From positions 1 through 64,000 of the forward strand of contig NZ_JAHBBD010000001.1 in assembly GCF_019331775.1 (NCBI RefSeq): a stretch of DNA of 64,000 bases. Reading direction: 5' to 3'. This DNA comes from Bifidobacterium phasiani. Lineage in GTDB: Bacteria > Actinomycetota > Actinomycetes > Actinomycetales > Bifidobacteriaceae. Under the pieces are notes generated by a model, which saw only the letters and a program-made list of their open reading frames with translations, was not told the DNA's origin and did no database searches. Of this stretch, positions 63,840 to 64,000 are shown in pieces; the stretch's first letter is position 1; every line of letters begins with the position of its first letter. The position numbers and the translations under genes were made by a program.

Positions 63840-64000
63840 TCAACGCTGCCATTCGTCCGGTTTGCAGAAGGACAGGATCCCGTGTTCGCCCAACGCCCAG
63901 GCCGTGGATACGGCCAGTCCCACCGCGCACAGGTACAGGGCGATATCCTCTCCGATCATGTCCGCGAACAGTCCGCCCGCCAGCGCGCCGATGGGCTCGG
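63840..64000 (-). CDS. Probable MFS transporter, 3' end only
   Basis: The last 53 codons of a gene that runs off the window end. EPIGALAGGLFADMIGEDIALYLCAVGLAVSTAWALGE has two membrane segments joined like the final helices of a major-facilitator permease, where a P-x-G-x-x-x-G-G motif precedes the last helices. The tail ends in CKPDEWQR. The substrate cannot be told. Confidence 0.6.
   Translation of the reverse strand, partial: EPIGALAGGLFADMIGEDIALYLCAVGLAVSTAWALGEHGILSFCKPDEWQR

Overview
The window is a high-GC actinobacterial chromosome segment, most probably from Bifidobacterium. The evidence is the actinobacterial suf cluster, a fused shikimate kinase/dehydroquinate synthase, the alaS-ruvX-mltG-aroC-aroKB-aroQ run, an xpt/xanthine-permease pair and two surface enzymes with actinobacterial LAXTG-like sorting tails. 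I cannot assign a species from the sequence alone. I saw no rRNA, tRNA or CRISPR array.

Layout. 1-4242: a GNAT acetyltransferase with a small overlapping partner, a SpoU-type RNA methyltransferase, glgC (glycogen synthesis) and the shared glgC/suf terminator. 3622-9805 (minus): sufBCDSU plus a SufT-like protein, one Fe-S cluster assembly operon. 10044-13962 (plus): a NarL-type response regulator, a divergent membrane histidine kinase and two tandem TraX-like membrane proteins, all coupled by 4-base overlaps or short gaps. 14227-15888: pyrG. 16147-24910 is accessory DNA: a near-palindromic ~190-bp repeat, a DUF2142 membrane protein with an 11-G tract just after its start (a phase-variation candidate), a large cell-wall pullulanase with LacI-type operators, a DUF3800 gene divergent from an AbiEi/PD-(D/E)XK-like protein, and about 1 kb of three degenerate tandem arrays.

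24926-34745 (minus): aroQ, aroKB, aroC, mltG, ruvX, alaS, two small membrane proteins and a phosphoglycerate-mutase-like phosphatase, with a minimal A24 prepilin peptidase on the plus strand. 34806-35380 holds a second tandem array and a long palindrome. 35509-43860: a holin-like protein, rpsD with a long structured leader, a PcrA/UvrD helicase, an OafA-type acyltransferase, xpt and a purine permease. 43963-49424: an ABC-2 exporter next to its own probable two-component system. 49491-51169: a DUF47 PhoU-like protein with a Pit phosphate transporter. 51414-55544: a 1376-residue secreted M60-like metalloprotease on a Gly/Asp-rich stalk with an LARTG sorting motif.

55685-64000 is a mixed tail: a DUF362 protein, an NAD(P)-binding protein, a DinJ/YafQ toxin-antitoxin pair with a clear operator, MmcQ/YjbR, an XRE-zinc-ribbon regulator, an aldo/keto reductase, a frameshifted remnant, a second copy of the ~190-bp palindrome, a DUF3781 protein, a MerR/TipAS regulator with a 19-bp-spacer promoter, and the 3' end of a probable MFS transporter running off the window.

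The core genes are ordinary. The interest lies in the repeats (palindromes and degenerate arrays, two of which share a core), the poly-G switch and the surface enzymes.
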